Origin: Natrialbaceae archaeon Tc-Br11_E2g14
GTDB taxonomy: Archaea > Halobacteriota > Halobacteria > Halobacteriales > Natrialbaceae
Direction: 5' to 3'
Length of the DNA stretch: 64,000 bases
NCBI GenBank assembly: GCA_001564275.1
Contig: LKND01000002.1
Location: 23,456 to 87,455, forward strand
Shown here: one piece after another, positions 17,440 through 25,908 of the stretch
How the letters are laid out: each line of letters begins with the position of its first letter
How positions within the stretch are numbered: the first letter of the stretch is position 1
Notes under the pieces: generated by a model
Seen by the model: the letters and a program-made list of their open reading frames with translations, nothing else
The model's database searches: none
What the model was told of the DNA's origin: nothing
Made by a program: the position numbers and the translations under genes

Positions 17440-18555
17440 GTGACTCCGTGGAACCAGGCTCGGGGTGACGAGCGCAACACGGCCGTCCTCGCGTCTCGAG
17501 GCGATTTCGAGGGGCCACAGCGTCCGCCTTCGACCGCCTGGACCACCGAGGTCCGTGGCTCGATCGACTGTCCACTCGTCGTCGATCGGGATACGGTCTA
17601 CGTCGGCACCAGCGAGGGAGAACTCACGGCACTCGACTTCCAGGGCCGTCGGCGCTGGACGTATCGGATTGACGTCCCCACGGTCGATCCACCCGCGGTA
17701 TCGGGCCACCGTCTCGTCTGCCCGTGTCGCGACCACCTGCTCGCCATCGACGCGCCCTCGGGGGACCTCGAGTGGGAGCGATCCGTCGATGGCCTCTACA
17801 CGACACCGCCGACTGTCGACGGCGACCTCGTGCTCGTCGGTGACAACCGCGGCCTCACCGCGTTACACGCCGAGACCGGCGGCGAAATCTGGCGAACCGA
17901 CCTCGAGGGACCGCCGGTCGGTGCCCCCGCGGTCGACGACGAGCGGGTCTACGTCGGCACCCGGGAGGAGACGGTCCAGGCGCTCGAGTTGGGTTCGGGC
18001 GAGGAGGTCTGGAGCGCGCCCACCGACGGCACGGTCGTCGGCGGACCGACTCGTGCCGACGATCGAGTGTACGTCGCCGACGACGATGGCACGGTGCTCG
18101 CACTCGGTGCCGAGACGGGCCAGACCTTCTTCACCCACCAGATTCGCGGGGCGTTCGCCGGTGCGCCGACGGTGCTCGAGGGCGAGGACACGCTGTACGT
18201 ACGCGGTGTTGACGACACCCTCCACGTCACCGATACGACCTTCGGCAACCGGAAGGTTCGGGGCCTCCTCTTTTCGAAGCCGGGCCTCTCGCTGGACGCG
18301 CCGGCGACGACCGACCCGATCGTCGTGGGGACCGTGGTCCTCGTCGCGGACGAACGCGGCGGCCTCTACGGTATCGACGCCCTCGACCCGGATTTCGTCT
18401 GGCATACCTCGCTCGAGTCGGCGATTTCGGGAACGCCGGCCCTGGAGGCTCAGGTGACGGCGAGTGGCCTCCAGGAGACGGGTCACGCCGAACGGGGGCG
18501 ACTCTTCCTCGGCGATACAGCAGGTGCTGTTAGCTGTCTGAACTGGGGCGAGTGA
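17440..18555 (+). CDS. PQQ-like beta-propeller repeat protein
   Basis: A 371-residue protein composed of repeats of the form VYVGTxxGxLxALDxxxGxxxW, seen for example as VYVGTSEGELTALDFQGRRR, VYVGTREETVQALELGSGEE and VYVADDDGTVLALGAETGQT. This is a seven- or eight-bladed WD/PQQ-type propeller. There is no signal peptide or lipobox with the GTG 17440 start, so it is predicted cytoplasmic, which is less usual than the exported forms. Role unknown; it may bind partners of the following signalling operon, 73 bases downstream. Confidence 0.82.
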   Translation: MTPWNQARGDERNTAVLASRGDFEGPQRPPSTAWTTEVRGSIDCPLVVDRDTVYVGTSEGELTALDFQGRRRWTYRIDVPTVDPPAVSGHRLVCPCRDHLLAIDAPSGDLEWERSVDGLYTTPPTVDGDLVLVGDNRGLTALHAETGGEIWRTDLEGPPVGAPAVDDERVYVGTREETVQALELGSGEEVWSAPTDGTVVGGPTRADDRVYVADDDGTVLALGAETGQTFFTHQIRGAFAGAPTVLEGEDTLYVRGVDDTLHVTDTTFGNRKVRGLLFSKPGLSLDAPATTDPIVVGTVVLVADERGGLYGIDALDPDFVWHTSLESAISGTPALEAQVTASGLQETGHAERGRLFLGDTAGAVSCLNWGE

Positions 18556-18628
18556 GCTCCAGCAGGCGATCCGTCCTGTCAGATGGGGCACCCGACTTTT
18601 CAAGTGTTGTGACTGTCTCTGCTTCGGT

Positions 18629-19702
18629 ATGTACAGTGGGGACGAATCCGACGATTTGATCGCCTACCAGGTTCGCCGTCGCCTGGCTGGCATCATGGGT
18701 CGGACCGAACTCCTCCTCGAGGGCGAACTCGGTCCGCTGGCTGCGGAACAACAGCGTGCCCTCGAGCAGATCGAACGCGATGGTTACGAACTGACGGCAA
18801 CACTCGATGCCGAACCGGCGGCGGCCGCGTCCGGTGTCGCGGCGGCCACGGACCCGAGTACCACTGGTGCCCTCGAGGAACCGGCTGAAGGCCCCGTCGA
18901 CCACCTCCTGGTCGCCAGCAACCGGCCCCCGTTCCTCGAGGCACTGGAACGCGAGACGGCACCCGCAGGCGCGGAGGTCACGGTCGTGACGACGGTGACG
19001 GACGCACTTGCGGCTGTTGAAACGAACGACGTCGATCGCCTCCTCGTCGACGTGTTGTTCGACGATCGCTTCGGGCTCGATGTCGTCGATCGGCTGGCGA
19101 GCGACGCCGACCTGGACGTTCCGTTCGGTCTCCTGTCGACCGTCCACGTCGCTTCCGAACCTCCTCGGGTCGGCGTCAGTGCCGTGGTGTCGACCGACGT
19201 TGGCCACGAGGGGCTGGGGGCCGCCCTCGAGTTCGCCGCGGGTACTTCAGCTGCCGAAACGGGCCGCACGGTCGGCCTGCTGGGCGGTGATGCTGTTTCT
19301 CCCCTTCGACCAGCCCTCGAGCGGTGGTGTTCGCAGGTCGTCTCCGTCGACGGGTGGTTCGAGCACGACTCGGCCGACAGCGAATGCGGGCCTCTCGAGT
19401 TGGGGTCCGAAGCTATCGATATCGTCGTCACCGACTTCGAGTCCTTTCGGCAACTCGAACCCGCCGACATCGACGCACTTAGACGGCGTGATGGTGTTTC
19501 ACGGCCGCTGGTACTCGCCGCGTCGACGGCGGCGGATCCGGTCGACCGAGAGTGGATTCCGTTGCTCGGTGCCCCACAGGACCCGAGGCCGATCGACCCA
19601 GTCGGTCTGATCGGTGACGCCCTCGCCAGTCACGGCCACGAGCGGCGCTGGGGGCACGGCTCTGACGAGGCCATCCCGACGGCACCGGGTGATCGACGAT
19701 GA
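18629..19702 (+). CDS. Degenerate HisKA plus two receiver-like domains
   Basis: A 357-residue cytoplasmic protein. Residues 8-60 align with a HisKA helix pair (GIMGRTELLLEGELGPL) but the phosphoacceptor His is replaced, by Tyr in my alignment, and there is no ATPase domain. Two receiver-like folds follow, about 90-205 and 212-345. The first keeps Asp141 at the phosphoacceptor position (LLVDVLF) but lacks the acidic pair; the second has Asp269 (IVVTDF). It is the first gene of a four-gene overlapping operon. It probably acts as a scaffold or atypical receiver; the exact role is unknown. Confidence 0.75.
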   Translation: MYSGDESDDLIAYQVRRRLAGIMGRTELLLEGELGPLAAEQQRALEQIERDGYELTATLDAEPAAAASGVAAATDPSTTGALEEPAEGPVDHLLVASNRPPFLEALERETAPAGAEVTVVTTVTDALAAVETNDVDRLLVDVLFDDRFGLDVVDRLASDADLDVPFGLLSTVHVASEPPRVGVSAVVSTDVGHEGLGAALEFAAGTSAAETGRTVGLLGGDAVSPLRPALERWCSQVVSVDGWFEHDSADSECGPLELGSEAIDIVVTDFESFRQLEPADIDALRRRDGVSRPLVLAASTAADPVDREWIPLLGAPQDPRPIDPVGLIGDALASHGHERRWGHGSDEAIPTAPGDRR

Positions 19703-20136
19703 GTGTCGATGATGACCAGCGGGGTGACGGTGGTGACACTGCCACGAGTACAGCTGTCGATGCTGGACACTCCCTCGAAATCTTGATCGTCGAGGACGAC
19801 GAGAGCGTCGCCGATCTCATCGCATTCAAATTCGAGACCCAGGGGTACGCCACTCGAGCGTTCGACAACGGCGCGGACGCCCTGGCACACCTCGAGGACG
19901 CCGAGGCCCTGCCGTCGGCCATCGTTCTCGATCTCGTCATGCCGGGCCTCGACGGCATGGCGGTGCTCGAGCGTATCGCCGATTCGACGCGACTGTCGGC
20001 GATTCCGGTGATCGTCCTGACCGGACGACAGGATGACGACGTCGTCACGCGTGCGTTCGAACTCGGTGCCGACGATTACGTAACGAAACCGTTCAGTCCC
20101 GCAGCACTGGCCACCCGCGTCACCCGATTCTGCTGA
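19699..20136 (+). CDS. Single-domain response regulator
   Basis: A 145-residue receiver protein without an output domain. The acidic pair Asp33-Asp34, phosphoacceptor Asp78 (VLDLVMPG), Thr108 and Lys130 (VTKPF) are all intact. It overlaps the previous gene by four bases (ATGA) and the next by one (TGATG), so the three are translationally coupled. It probably passes phosphorylation state to the HEAT protein or glycosyltransferase. No cognate histidine kinase is in the operon; the orphan GAF kinase at 12141 is one candidate. Confidence 0.92.
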   Translation: MSVDDDQRGDGGDTATSTAVDAGHSLEILIVEDDESVADLIAFKFETQGYATRAFDNGADALAHLEDAEALPSAIVLDLVMPGLDGMAVLERIADSTRLSAIPVIVLTGRQDDDVVTRAFELGADDYVTKPFSPAALATRVTRFC

Positions 20137-21296
20137 TGGTGGCCACACTCGTTATCTGGGTGGCCGCGTTCGTACTCATCGGCGTTTTCCTCCTCTCGGC
20201 CGGCACCGTTGGTCTCGCCGTTCGCCACCAGCGAAGCGACCGTTGCCGGGACGAGGTCACCCGTTCGGTTCGCCGGGAACTCTTCGATCGATTCGGGCGA
20301 GCGGATCCGGAGTGGGAGGCCTGGGTCGCCTCGCTCGACGCCGTCGAACGCCGTGCGCTTCGGTCCCTGCTCGATCGCTATCTCCGGACGATCAGCGGCC
20401 AGGAACGCGGGTCCTTTCTGGTGCTGGCGCGCGCCATGGGCCTCAGGCGGCGGGCTATCGACTCGTTGCAGGATGGGTCGGTGTCGGAACGCCTACGAGC
20501 GCTGGCGTGGCTCGCGCTGCTCGACCGACGGGTGCCAGCCAGACTCCTTCGAACACACTGCACGGATCACCGCCGGCTTCGCGAGGCTGCTGCCAGCGTC
20601 GTCCTCGCCCATCGTGAGGCCTACACGGACGGCGACGCCCTGGGCACCGAGTTACTCATCCACGACGGACAGGAGGTCCTCACCGTGTACGGCCTCGAGA
20701 CCCTGGCTAGGCTGAACGAACGCGGGTCGACACCGCTACTGGAGCGGGGTGCCGATGCCGCGGAGTCCTGGCGCGCTGACTTCCTCGTGCAGGTACTGAC
20801 GGTCCTCTCGGAGTGTCAACTCACTGACCCTGACGAGGCACTCGAGTGGGTGCTTCCACTGTTGAGACACGACGATGCCACGGTTCGAGCCACCGCGGTG
20901 AGCGTGTTCGAACAGGCTGGCTGGCGTCGCGGCCTGCGCGACCGACTCCCCATCGAGGCAGTCACGGACGACCCTGCGCCCGCCGTTCGCCGTTCGGCGT
21001 TCGACCTCCTCGCGGCGTGGGGTGACCGCCGGTCGCGCGAGCGCTTGCTCGAGGCTGCCCAGCAGGAGCCCGACGAACGGACTAGACTGTCGGCCTACCG
21101 GGCGTTCCTTGCGCTGGCGGACAACGACACTGTCGACGAAGCCGCGGTCGACGATCCGCTGTGGGCCTGGGCCCGTCGCGACGACCAGGACCAAGACGTC
21201 GGGACCGTCCTTTCGTGGTCCGAGACGACGGTTCCCTCACCGCCGAGCCTCGAGCTCGACCCCACTGACACAGTCACGGGTGAGACGGATGAGTAG
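20136..21296 (+). CDS. Membrane-anchored HEAT-repeat protein
   Basis: A 386-residue protein with one N-terminal membrane helix (about residues 3-28) and a cytoplasmic array of helical HEAT-like repeats (about 85-330), for example DATVRATAVSVFEQAG and APAVRRSAFDLLAAWG. An acidic tail follows. Such arrays bind partner proteins; the position between a receiver and a glycosyltransferase suggests that it couples the signal to the enzyme. It overlaps the next gene by eight bases. Confidence 0.85.
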   Translation: MVATLVIWVAAFVLIGVFLLSAGTVGLAVRHQRSDRCRDEVTRSVRRELFDRFGRADPEWEAWVASLDAVERRALRSLLDRYLRTISGQERGSFLVLARAMGLRRRAIDSLQDGSVSERLRALAWLALLDRRVPARLLRTHCTDHRRLREAAASVVLAHREAYTDGDALGTELLIHDGQEVLTVYGLETLARLNERGSTPLLERGADAAESWRADFLVQVLTVLSECQLTDPDEALEWVLPLLRHDDATVRATAVSVFEQAGWRRGLRDRLPIEAVTDDPAPAVRRSAFDLLAAWGDRRSRERLLEAAQQEPDERTRLSAYRAFLALADNDTVDEAAVDDPLWAWARRDDQDQDVGTVLSWSETTVPSPPSLELDPTDTVTGETDE

Positions 21297-22686
21297 TCCA
21301 GCGACCGTTGCATCGGTATTTTTCATCGGCTACTTCCTGCTGATCAACGGCAGCTACCTCGCGATCAACGTCGCCGCGCTGGTGCAACTCCGCGATCACC
21401 TCGATCGGCAGGGCTACGAACCCGTCGGCAACCGGACGGGCAACCCCTTCGTCCCGGGTGTGGCCGTCGTCGTTCCCGCTTACAACGAGGCGGCGGTCAT
21501 CGTCGACAGCGTTCGATCGATGCGCTCACTGGAGTACCCCAACTACGACACCATCGTCGTCAACGACGGGTCGACCGATGGCACCCTCGAGGCATTGATT
21601 GACGCCTTCGATCTCGAGCGCGTCGGCGATGGGTCACCGTTCGACCTTCCATGCCAACCGGTTCGCGCCATCTACCGCCAACCGGAGCGCGATCTGATCG
21701 TCATCGACAAGGAAAACGGTGGAAAAGCCGACGCGCTCAACGCCGGTCTCTACTACACGGACCAGCCGCTTTTCTGTGCGGTCGACGCCGACTCGCTCAT
21801 CGAACACGGTGCACTCTACGACGTCGTCGAACCGTTCCTCGAGCGGCCAACCGAGACGGTTGCGACGGGTGGGGCGGTTCGTCTTGCCAACGGCTGTACG
21901 TTCCGCAACGGTATGGTCGACCGGATCGACCTCCCGACCAATCGACTCGTCAGGTTCCAGGCCGCCGAGTACCTGCGGGCGTTCCTGTCGGGTCGCATTG
22001 GGCTCAGCCGTCTCGGCAGTCTGCTCGTCATCTCCGGCGCGTTCGGCGTCTTTCGGACCGATGCCCTCCGAGAGATCGGCGGCTACGACACGACCAGCAT
22101 CACCGAGGACATGGAGATCGTCGTTCGCCTCCACCGTCACCTCATCGACCAGGGCCGGGCCTACGACGTCACGTTCCTCCCCCGTCCGGTCGTCTGGACC
22201 GAAGTCCCCGAATCCCGGGCGGTGCTCTCCAGGCAGCGCCGACGCTGGTTCCGGGGTCTCCTCGACACGCTCGTCAAGCACCGGGGCGCGATTGGGCGAC
22301 GAAGATACGGCGTTGTCGGCCTGTTTGCCCTGCCGTACTTCCTGATCATCGAGATGGGTGGCCGGCTGATCGAGGGGCTCGGGTATCTCCTCATCCCCCT
22401 GCTCTTCTTGACCGGCTACCTCGACGTCACCTTCTTTCTCGCGTTCATGCTCGCCGCAGCCGGACTCGGTGCCCTGCTCTCGGCCGTGGCGGTGCTGATC
22501 GAGGTCCTCACCTACCGTCGGTACGACGACCCGAAAACCGTCGCCGTCCTGCTCGGCTATGGGCTCGTCGAGGCCGTCTGGTACCGGCCGTGGAAGGCCC
22601 TCCAGGCCTGGCGTGGCCTCATCGAATACGTCCGGGGCGACCGATCCTGGGGCGAGATGACCCGGGTCGGATTCGACCTCGAGTGA
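21289..22686 (+). CDS. Processive family 2 glycosyltransferase
   Basis: A 465-residue membrane glycosyltransferase of the cellulose/hyaluronan/poly-GlcNAc synthase type. One N-terminal membrane helix (about 7-32) precedes a cytoplasmic GT-A domain with Asp93 (NDGSTDGT), DAD 166-168, TED 272-274 and QRRRW 316-320, the signature of processive enzymes. At least two C-terminal membrane helices (about 336-405) would form the export channel. It very likely makes and secretes an exopolysaccharide from UDP-sugars. As the last gene of the operon it appears to be the effector. Confidence 0.9.
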   Translation: MSSPATVASVFFIGYFLLINGSYLAINVAALVQLRDHLDRQGYEPVGNRTGNPFVPGVAVVVPAYNEAAVIVDSVRSMRSLEYPNYDTIVVNDGSTDGTLEALIDAFDLERVGDGSPFDLPCQPVRAIYRQPERDLIVIDKENGGKADALNAGLYYTDQPLFCAVDADSLIEHGALYDVVEPFLERPTETVATGGAVRLANGCTFRNGMVDRIDLPTNRLVRFQAAEYLRAFLSGRIGLSRLGSLLVISGAFGVFRTDALREIGGYDTTSITEDMEIVVRLHRHLIDQGRAYDVTFLPRPVVWTEVPESRAVLSRQRRRWFRGLLDTLVKHRGAIGRRRYGVVGLFALPYFLIIEMGGRLIEGLGYLLIPLLFLTGYLDVTFFLAFMLAAAGLGALLSAVAVLIEVLTYRRYDDPKTVAVLLGYGLVEAVWYRPWKALQAWRGLIEYVRGDRSWGEMTRVGFDLE

Positions 22687-22928
22687 GACCCCTCCCCTCG
22701 TCGTGGGCCGCCTTGCCAATCGGGTGCCGACTCGAGGCCAACCCCCGAGTTGGGCCGGCTCCGCGTGAGGCGCCTCGATAGTCACCGCCGGGCCGGTTTC
22801 TTTCGTCCCCTTCCGGTGGCTGTCGACCCGTGGCGAGGGTTCTGCGGGACGTGACGATACCCGCCTTCTCCACACGTGAGGAGGGGTCCGGCACAACACG
22901 TTTCTGCAATCGCTCTGCAGAGGGTAAT

Positions 22929-24119
22929 ATGGACGCGAAGACCGCCGACCTGGTGGAGACGAAACTGGACCAGGCCAGCGCCCGACTCGAGGCGCTCGAT
23001 ATCGACTGCTGGCTCACGTTTGCCCGCGAGACGAGTGAAATACCCGAACCGGCGCTGGCGCTGATTCTCGGCGCGGACGTCGTCTGGGAGAGTGCGTTTC
23101 TCCTGACCCCGAGCGGTGATCACCACGCGATCGTCGGCCGGTACGACGCCGATCCAGTCGAAGCAATCGGTCGCTACGAGGTTCACCCGTACGACGAATC
23201 CATCCGTGACCCACTTCGGGATGTACTCGAGCGTGTCGATCCCGACCGAATCGCGATCAATTACGCCGAAAGCGAACAGGTCGCAGATGGGCTGACGCAC
23301 GGGATGTATCGCCGGCTCTGTACGCTCCTCGAGGGGACCGACTACCCCGACCGATTCGAGTCGAGCGCGCCCGTGATGGGGTATCTTCGCCACTCCCTGA
23401 CCGACCTCGAGCGGTCGCGGATGGCTCGTGCCGCCGAACTGACCGAGGCGTTGCTTGCCGAGGCGGTCGACGCGTGGGAACCCGACTGGACCGAAGCCAG
23501 GTTCGCCGATTTCCTCCACGATCGAATGCGTGCGGACGGGCTCGAGAGCGCCTGGAGCTGGGACGGCTGCCCGGCCGTCGACGCGGGTTCGGCGGCCCCT
23601 GTCGGGCACACGCATCCGGGCGACCGAACGGTGCCACCAGGAGAAGTGTTACACGTCGACTTCGGGGTACGCTACGAGGGATACGCGTCGGACATCCAGC
23701 GACTGTACTACCGGCCCCGCAACGGCGAGTCGCCACCAGCTGGCTTACAGACCGCGTTCGAGGACGTGCGGGCCGCCATCGAGGCCGGAAAGGCCGTCCT
23801 CGAGCCTGGTGTCGCCGGCCACGAGGTCGACGCCGCGGTCCGGACGGCGATCACCGACCGTGGCTGGCCGGCGTTCGAACACGCAGCCGGGCACACCGTC
23901 GGCCGAAACGCCCACGATGCCGGCCCCCTGCTCGGACCCCGCTGGGACCGCTACGCTGATCGGCCCGAGCGCACGGTTTCGGCGGGCGAGGTGTACACCC
24001 TCGAGTTGGGCGTCGAAACGGAGTGGGGATATCTCGGCCAGGAGGAACTGCTCGCGGTGACCGACGACGGCGCAACGTACTTTTTGCCGCCCCAGACCGC
24101 CCTTCGGACGCTCGAGTGA
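22929..24119 (+). CDS. M24 family Xaa-Pro peptidase
   Basis: A 396-residue cytoplasmic metallopeptidase. The N-terminal creatinase-like domain covers about 1-155. The pita-bread catalytic domain has the five metal ligands Asp244, Asp255, His322 (AAGHTVG), Glu359 and Glu372. This set is that of aminopeptidase P and prolidase. ATG 22929 follows an AT-rich stretch and is preferred over in-frame upstream codons. Substrate preference cannot be read from sequence. Confidence 0.9.
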   Translation: MDAKTADLVETKLDQASARLEALDIDCWLTFARETSEIPEPALALILGADVVWESAFLLTPSGDHHAIVGRYDADPVEAIGRYEVHPYDESIRDPLRDVLERVDPDRIAINYAESEQVADGLTHGMYRRLCTLLEGTDYPDRFESSAPVMGYLRHSLTDLERSRMARAAELTEALLAEAVDAWEPDWTEARFADFLHDRMRADGLESAWSWDGCPAVDAGSAAPVGHTHPGDRTVPPGEVLHVDFGVRYEGYASDIQRLYYRPRNGESPPAGLQTAFEDVRAAIEAGKAVLEPGVAGHEVDAAVRTAITDRGWPAFEHAAGHTVGRNAHDAGPLLGPRWDRYADRPERTVSAGEVYTLELGVETEWGYLGQEELLAVTDDGATYFLPPQTALRTLE

Positions 24120-24368
24120 GAACGGGGACCCTCGTGTTTCGGGGACCGTGGTAGTGACCGAACGGCATTGTATACATCTACGGGGATCGCTACACTCGTA
24201 GCCCTCACGAGGACCGTTGCACCCAGCTCCCATCGCCGACTCGTCCGTGCACCTACTGGTATAGAAATCATAGGAATTCCTTCTGGTTGACCCCGACGCT
24301 GGCTTGCACTTTCACTTCCACAATGGTGTTAACGAGGGTTTATACGGGGTCCGGCACAACGACCGAGT
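24120..24368. promoter_or_regulatory. radA upstream region
   Basis: About 250 bases without a gene. Box A of radA (gtttatac, 24338-24345) is 27 bases before ATG 24369. At 24200-24260 the sequence GTAGCC ... GTTGCAC ... CGCCGACTCG faintly resembles parts of repeat family A in the right order, but the match is too weak to call a copy. Confidence 0.5.
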
Positions 24369-25400
24369 ATGCCTACAGTTGATCTCGAGACGCTCCCCGG
24401 CGTGGGGCCGGCAACGGCGGACAAACTCTCGGACGCGGGCTACGACTCCTTCCAGAGTCTGGCCGTCGCCTCTCCCTCGGAACTCTCCAACACGGCGGAC
24501 GTCGGCGAGTCGACCGCGAGCGACATCGTCCGTGCCGCTCGCGAAGCCGCCGACATCGGTGGCTTCGAGACGGGATCGGCCGTCCTCGAGCGACGGAATC
24601 AGATCGGGAAGCTCTCCTGGCACATCGACGAGGTCGACGACCTCCTCGGTGGCGGGATCGAAACGCAGTCGATAACCGAGGTGTACGGCGAATTCGGCTC
24701 CGGGAAGTCCCAGGTCACCCACCAGATGGCCGTCAACGTCCAGCTCCCCCGCGAGGTCGGCGGCCTCCACGGGAGTACCATCTTCATCGACTCCGAGGAC
24801 ACCTTCCGTCCCGAGCGGATCGACGACATGGTTCGTGGTCTCCCCGACGAGGCCATCAACGCCGCCCTCGAGGACCGCGAGATCGAGGGCTCGGCCGACG
24901 ACGAGGAAGCTGTCGACGAACTCATCCAGAGCATGCTCGAGTACATTCACGTCGCGAAGGCGTTCAACTCGAACCACCAGATGCTCCTGGCGGAGAAGGC
25001 AAACGAGATCGCGGGCGAACACGAGGACTCGGAGTATCCCGTTCGCTTGCTCTGTGTCGACTCCCTGACCGCACACTTCCGTGCGGAGTACGTCGGCCGT
25101 GGCAACCTCGCGAACCGACAGCAGAAACTCAACAAGCACCTCCACGACATCGACAAGGTCGGCAACCTCCACAATGCGGCGGTCATCGTCACCAACCAGG
25201 TCACCTCCAACCCCGACGCGTTCTTCGGCGACCCGACGAAGCCCATCGGTGGCAACATCCTCGGGCACAAGTCCACGTTCCGGATCTACCTGCGCAAGTC
25301 CAAAGGCGATAAGCGGATCGTCAAACTCGTCGACGCGCCGAACCTCGCCGACGGGGAGGCCGTCATGCGCGTTCAGGACGGCGGCCTGAAACCCGAGTGA
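24369..25400 (+). CDS. radA: DNA repair and recombination protein RadA
   Basis: The 343-residue archaeal RecA/Rad51 recombinase, which forms filaments on single-stranded DNA and exchanges strands. The N-terminal helix-hairpin-helix domain ([16 protein letters not shown]), Walker A GEFGSGKS and Walker B LLCVDSL are present, and the DNA-binding L2 region lies between TNQVTSNPD and GGNILGHKS. It has normal length with no intein, unlike some haloarchaeal radA genes. The transcript is probably leaderless. Confidence 0.97.
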   Translation: MPTVDLETLPGVGPATADKLSDAGYDSFQSLAVASPSELSNTADVGESTASDIVRAAREAADIGGFETGSAVLERRNQIGKLSWHIDEVDDLLGGGIETQSITEVYGEFGSGKSQVTHQMAVNVQLPREVGGLHGSTIFIDSEDTFRPERIDDMVRGLPDEAINAALEDREIEGSADDEEAVDELIQSMLEYIHVAKAFNSNHQMLLAEKANEIAGEHEDSEYPVRLLCVDSLTAHFRAEYVGRGNLANRQQKLNKHLHDIDKVGNLHNAAVIVTNQVTSNPDAFFGDPTKPIGGNILGHKSTFRIYLRKSKGDKRIVKLVDAPNLADGEAVMRVQDGGLKPE

Positions 25401-25440
25401 CGGCGCTGACGATCCTTTTCCAAACTGTGTGAGCCAACGG

Positions 25441-25737
25441 TCAGAGCGGAAACCGCTCGCGAATCCAGTCGATCAGGGACTCTTCCTCGTCTAAGTCCTC
25501 TGGGCTCGGGACGACCCGTTCGTCCGGTTTGATTCGCGCCCGGCCGTGATTCGTCTCGACGACGATGAGGCGGTCCTCTTTCAGCGTCGCGAGCGCGTCC
25601 TCGAGCTCGTCGATGTCGACGGCGACGGCTGCCCGAAGTTCGAACACCGTCATCCCCTCTTCGCCGCGATTGACCAGGGCGTCGAGGACGGCCACCTCGG
25701 TCGAGGGTCGGTCACGGTACTCCCGTTTGGCTCGCAT
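25441..25737 (-). CDS. Winged-helix-like protein (DUF6432-like)
   Basis: A 98-residue protein. The core reads as a winged helix: TEVAVLDALVNRGEEGMTVF, then a recognition-type helix DELEDALATLKEDRL, and the wing IVVETNHGRARIKPDE. An acidic C-terminus follows. It converges on radA with 40 bases between stops. It is probably a DNA- or RNA-binding regulator; target unknown. The DUF number is from memory. Confidence 0.7.
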   Translation of the reverse strand: MRAKREYRDRPSTEVAVLDALVNRGEEGMTVFELRAAVAVDIDELEDALATLKEDRLIVVETNHGRARIKPDERVVPSPEDLDEEESLIDWIRERFPL

Positions 25738-25908
25738 TCGTCCGTACGTTCGTGATGCCGGGATTTGACGTTTGCCGTTGCACGGGTTGGGACGAGGTGG
25801 TCACCCGGCGGCAGAATCACGACGCCCGTGATCGACTCGAGAGGCACATGCCTGGCGGTGTGTGGTCGTCGGTACGTTTTTTATCCCCTGCCTCGGAACG
25901 ATGGGGTA

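Noticed and set aside
21634-22899. Long open frame on the minus strand across the glycosyltransferase gene
   Set aside because: It is an antisense shadow caused by high GC. The encoded sequence lacks any motif, whereas the plus strand carries the full set of glycosyltransferase motifs.
24200-24260. A fifth copy of repeat family A upstream of radA
   Set aside because: Only short blocks match and the stem core is missing; the similarity is within what could arise by chance in this composition.
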